Below are positions 61,987 to 64,000 of a stretch of 64,000 nucleotides of DNA, piece after piece. Positions within the stretch are counted from its first letter, which is position 1, and every line of letters starts with the position of its first letter. A program made the translations under genes and the position numbers. Source of the DNA: G963665085 sp963665085 (GTDB lineage Bacteria > Bacteroidota > Bacteroidia > Bacteroidales > JAAAOM01); contig CAXXXS010000002.1 in NCBI GenBank assembly GCA_963665085.2, positions 434,001 through 498,000 on the forward strand, read 5' to 3'. Below the pieces are notes generated by a model. It was not told where the DNA came from. It worked only from the letters and a program-made list of their open reading frames with translations, and ran no database searches.

Positions 61987-64000
61987 TTATTTACTAAGAA
62001 TTTTAAACTCTACGCGCCTGTTTTGCTGTCTTCCTGCTTCTGTATCATTAGGAGCAATAGGTTGAGAGAATGCATATCCTTTATATTCGATTCTAGTCTT
62101 ATCAATACCTTGCGCAATAAGCCAATCTGTAACAGCTTTTGCCCTGTCTGTACTTATTTTTGTATTTGATTTAAGAGAACCAACATTATCGGTATGCCCG
62201 GAAATTTCGATGCGCATTGTTGGACTATTTTCCAATAATTTTTTAACCTGACTTAATTGAGTATACGATTCGGGTTTGAGTGTAGATTTTCCGAACTCAA
62301 AGAATATATTTTCAAGAACAACTTTCTGTCCAACTTCAACTTTCTCAAGTTCAAAATTTCTAACGGCCATTTCATCCGAAACTTCTTGCATTAAATCAAC
62401 CGCATCTAAAAAAAGCATATAACCACTTGAAGAAATCTCAATTCCATAATTATTCTTCTCGGGTAATTTAATTGTGTATTTTCCTTCTTTATCAGACAAC
62501 GCTGTTTTTACAACCTCACTTTTTGACAAATCAATAATTTCCAGTTTTGCCACTACAGGATCTCCGGAAGAAGCATCAGTAACAGTTCCTTGTAGCATAA
62601 AAAATTCATCGATAACAAGGGCTGTTGGCGATTCGAAAAATATACTGGGCAGTTCTCGGTCTAAACCAGCAATTACAACATCTTCTGTAATTAACATATG
62701 CTCTTTCTCTTCGCCAAGAAAGATAACTTTAAATATATCTTTAGCACCTAATCCATTGTCCCTAATTCCTGAATAATATCCATATTTTCCACTCTCTGAA
62801 GCAACATAAAAAACATCATCGTCTACAGAGTTTATCGGATATCCTAAATTAACAGGAGCTGTCCATACCCCGGTTTCATCTTTTGTTGTTTTAAAAATGT
62901 CTAATCCTCCCATTGAATTATGCCCCTCAGAGCTAAAATACAAGGTATTACCATCTGCCGAGATAAAAACACCCTGTTCGTTGTATATCGTATTTATTAT
63001 CGGACTGAGATTCTTGGGTTTTTCCCATTTCCCTTTGCTATCTTTCTTTGTAACGAAAATATCTAACCCCCCATTTGATAATTTTTTATCAGAAGAAGTA
63101 TAATACAAGGTATTACCATCGCTGGAGAAGCACAAAGAAGTTTCTTTATAATTTGTATTTATCTTTTTAAAAGGTTTTGCAGATTTCCATTTCCCTTTAA
63201 CAAACTCAGAATAGAAAATATCGCCGTTTCCTTCATTTCCTTTGTAAACATAAATAACCCCGCCATCAGGTGATATACCTACAATGGCCATATTATCTTT
63301 ATTTTTTTTACCGTTTAACTTTTTATCATCAATTCTTGTTGCTTGCTGAAAATTGTTATCTACGATTGCACTCTTATAAATGTCTTCAAAAAACTTACTA
63401 TCGACAGTACTTCTGTCACTTTTTTCGTTTAATGGCCTGCGTGAAGTAAAATATAAAAGCTTTTCATTTCTTGTAAAAACAGAATTGTAATCATCATATT
63501 CTGAATTAACCTGCTCTCCTAAATTATTTATTATGACCCTTAATGGTTCTTTTGTTAAAATTTTGCCATTTTCGCATTCTGCAAGGTATTTATTAATCTT
63601 TGCTACTACCACAGGTTCTACATTCCCCTTTTTATAAAGTTGATATTCTTTTATTGCGTTCTCAAAATCTAAAACAAGATGGTATGCACGTGCCAGCATT
63701 AAATGAATATCATCTGCAACAATATTATCTAAACCATAAGCTGTCTTAAAATATTTGATTGCCTCAAATTTATTATCTGTATTTAAAAAGCAAACACCTA
63801 ATTTATAGTTTAACGCTGCATTCTTACTATTATATTCTTGTGCCTCTAAATAATATTTTCGGGCATCCATATAATATCCTTTACCATATGCATAATACTT
63901 ATTCCCCGCTTTTATGGCTTTCCAAGCGTCTTTTACTTCTGTGTTTTCAATTTTAAATTCTGATTTTTTAATACGGACCCTTGTTTGCCCAAAACTTTCT
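61987..64000 (-). CDS. OmpA-family protein with TPR, PD40 and carboxypeptidase-like domains, 5' end cut
   Basis: The frame stays open to the window edge beyond the ATG at 63870, so the N-terminus lies outside. Order seen: TPR-like repeats (KYYLEAQEYNSKNAALNYKLG, DDIHLMLARAYHLVLDFENAI), PD40 propeller blades (GISPDGGVIYV, FSSDGNTLYYTSSDKKLSNGGLDIF), a carboxypeptidase regulatory-like beta domain (about 435-515 of the visible frame) and a C-terminal OmpA peptidoglycan-binding domain (ISGHTDNVGS, RAKAVTDWLIAQGI, NRRVEFKI). Such proteins sit in the periplasm or outer membrane; some serve type IX secretion or gliding, which this copy may not. Confidence 0.88.
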   Translation of the reverse strand, partial: ESFGQTRVRIKKSEFKIENTEVKDAWKAIKAGNKYYAYGKGYYMDARKYYLEAQEYNSKNAALNYKLGVCFLNTDNKFEAIKYFKTAYGLDNIVADDIHLMLARAYHLVLDFENAIKEYQLYKKGNVEPVVVAKINKYLAECENGKILTKEPLRVIINNLGEQVNSEYDDYNSVFTRNEKLLYFTSRRPLNEKSDRSTVDSKFFEDIYKSAIVDNNFQQATRIDDKKLNGKKNKDNMAIVGISPDGGVIYVYKGNEGNGDIFYSEFVKGKWKSAKPFKKINTNYKETSLCFSSDGNTLYYTSSDKKLSNGGLDIFVTKKDSKGKWEKPKNLSPIINTIYNEQGVFISADGNTLYFSSEGHNSMGGLDIFKTTKDETGVWTAPVNLGYPINSVDDDVFYVASESGKYGYYSGIRDNGLGAKDIFKVIFLGEEKEHMLITEDVVIAGLDRELPSIFFESPTALVIDEFFMLQGTVTDASSGDPVVAKLEIIDLSKSEVVKTALSDKEGKYTIKLPEKNNYGIEISSSGYMLFLDAVDLMQEVSDEMAVRNFELEKVEVGQKVVLENIFFEFGKSTLKPESYTQLSQVKKLLENSPTMRIEISGHTDNVGSLKSNTKISTDRAKAVTDWLIAQGIDKTRIEYKGYAFSQPIAPNDTEAGRQQNRRVEFKILSK

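Noticed and set aside
1..64000. Search by eye for tRNA, rRNA and CRISPR arrays
   Set aside because: No T-loop-like cloverleaf, rRNA signature or regularly spaced repeat with unique spacers was seen; a covariance-model scan would be needed to exclude small RNAs.

Overview
The window looks like chromosomal DNA of a low-GC Gram-negative bacterium of the phylum Bacteroidota, most likely a marine or sediment Bacteroidia of the Marinilabiliales type; the lineage is inferred from gene content, not from a marker gene. Support: a type IX secretion (Por) C-terminal domain, promoters of the TTTG-N19-21-TAnnTTTG type, an LpxB/SurE lipid A neighbourhood, OmpA/PD40 and tricorn-like proteins, an IS1380-family element, and many PAS/CheBR hybrid kinases. 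No rRNA, tRNA or CRISPR array was found.

Layout. 1-9.8 kb: small hypothetical genes, a secreted C-terminal processing protease, a 23S rRNA-type methyltransferase, an orphan SiaB/SiaC partner-switch pair, two flavodoxin-fold reductases, a phosphoesterase and a PEP synthase/PPDK regulatory kinase. 9.5-19.4 kb: an outer-membrane gene remnant, a nucleotidyl cyclase-HD fusion, uvrB, a CDF metal exporter, a chemoreceptor, a PepSY/lipoprotein pair and a NarX-type kinase with a receiver-only regulator. 19.4-25.0 kb: a MITE-like element, then a redox island (hydrolase, DUF302, SLAC1 channel, TrxB, odd thioredoxin, NifX-like protein) divergent from a Crp/Fnr regulator, plus a DUF2892 gene. 25-28.9 kb: palindromic repeats, a truncated secreted gene, a GH114-like lipoprotein, PPK2, a 21-bp tandem repeat.

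28.9-40.7 kb is a signalling block: a four-gene operon (CheB-CheR-PAS-histidine kinase, receiver, KaiB-like protein, double-receiver hybrid kinase) behind a second hybrid kinase cut in two by a 1550-bp IS1380-family element with a TACTA target duplication. 41-47 kb: universal stress protein, esterase, SpoIID-like protein, LpxB, a VapBC-like toxin-antitoxin pair with its own promoter/operator, a small membrane protein and SurE. 47.3-52 kb: a 918-bp IS5-family element sits inside the signal peptide of a tiny T9SS-domain protein; next come a trypsin-like secreted protease and a decayed tandem copy of it. 52-64 kb: tricorn-like protease, a 139-bp MITE-like element, a 5'-nucleotidase lipoprotein, a second receiver/kinase operon, gcvT, and an OmpA/PD40 protein cut by the window edge.

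The main themes are dense phosphorelay signalling (six histidine kinases counting the IS-split one), redox/sulfur stress, and recent mobile-element activity. Both IS insertions are clean: removing the element and one target copy restores the reading frame. The most unusual system is the KaiB-like protein without any KaiC in view, embedded in a CheBR/hybrid-kinase operon.
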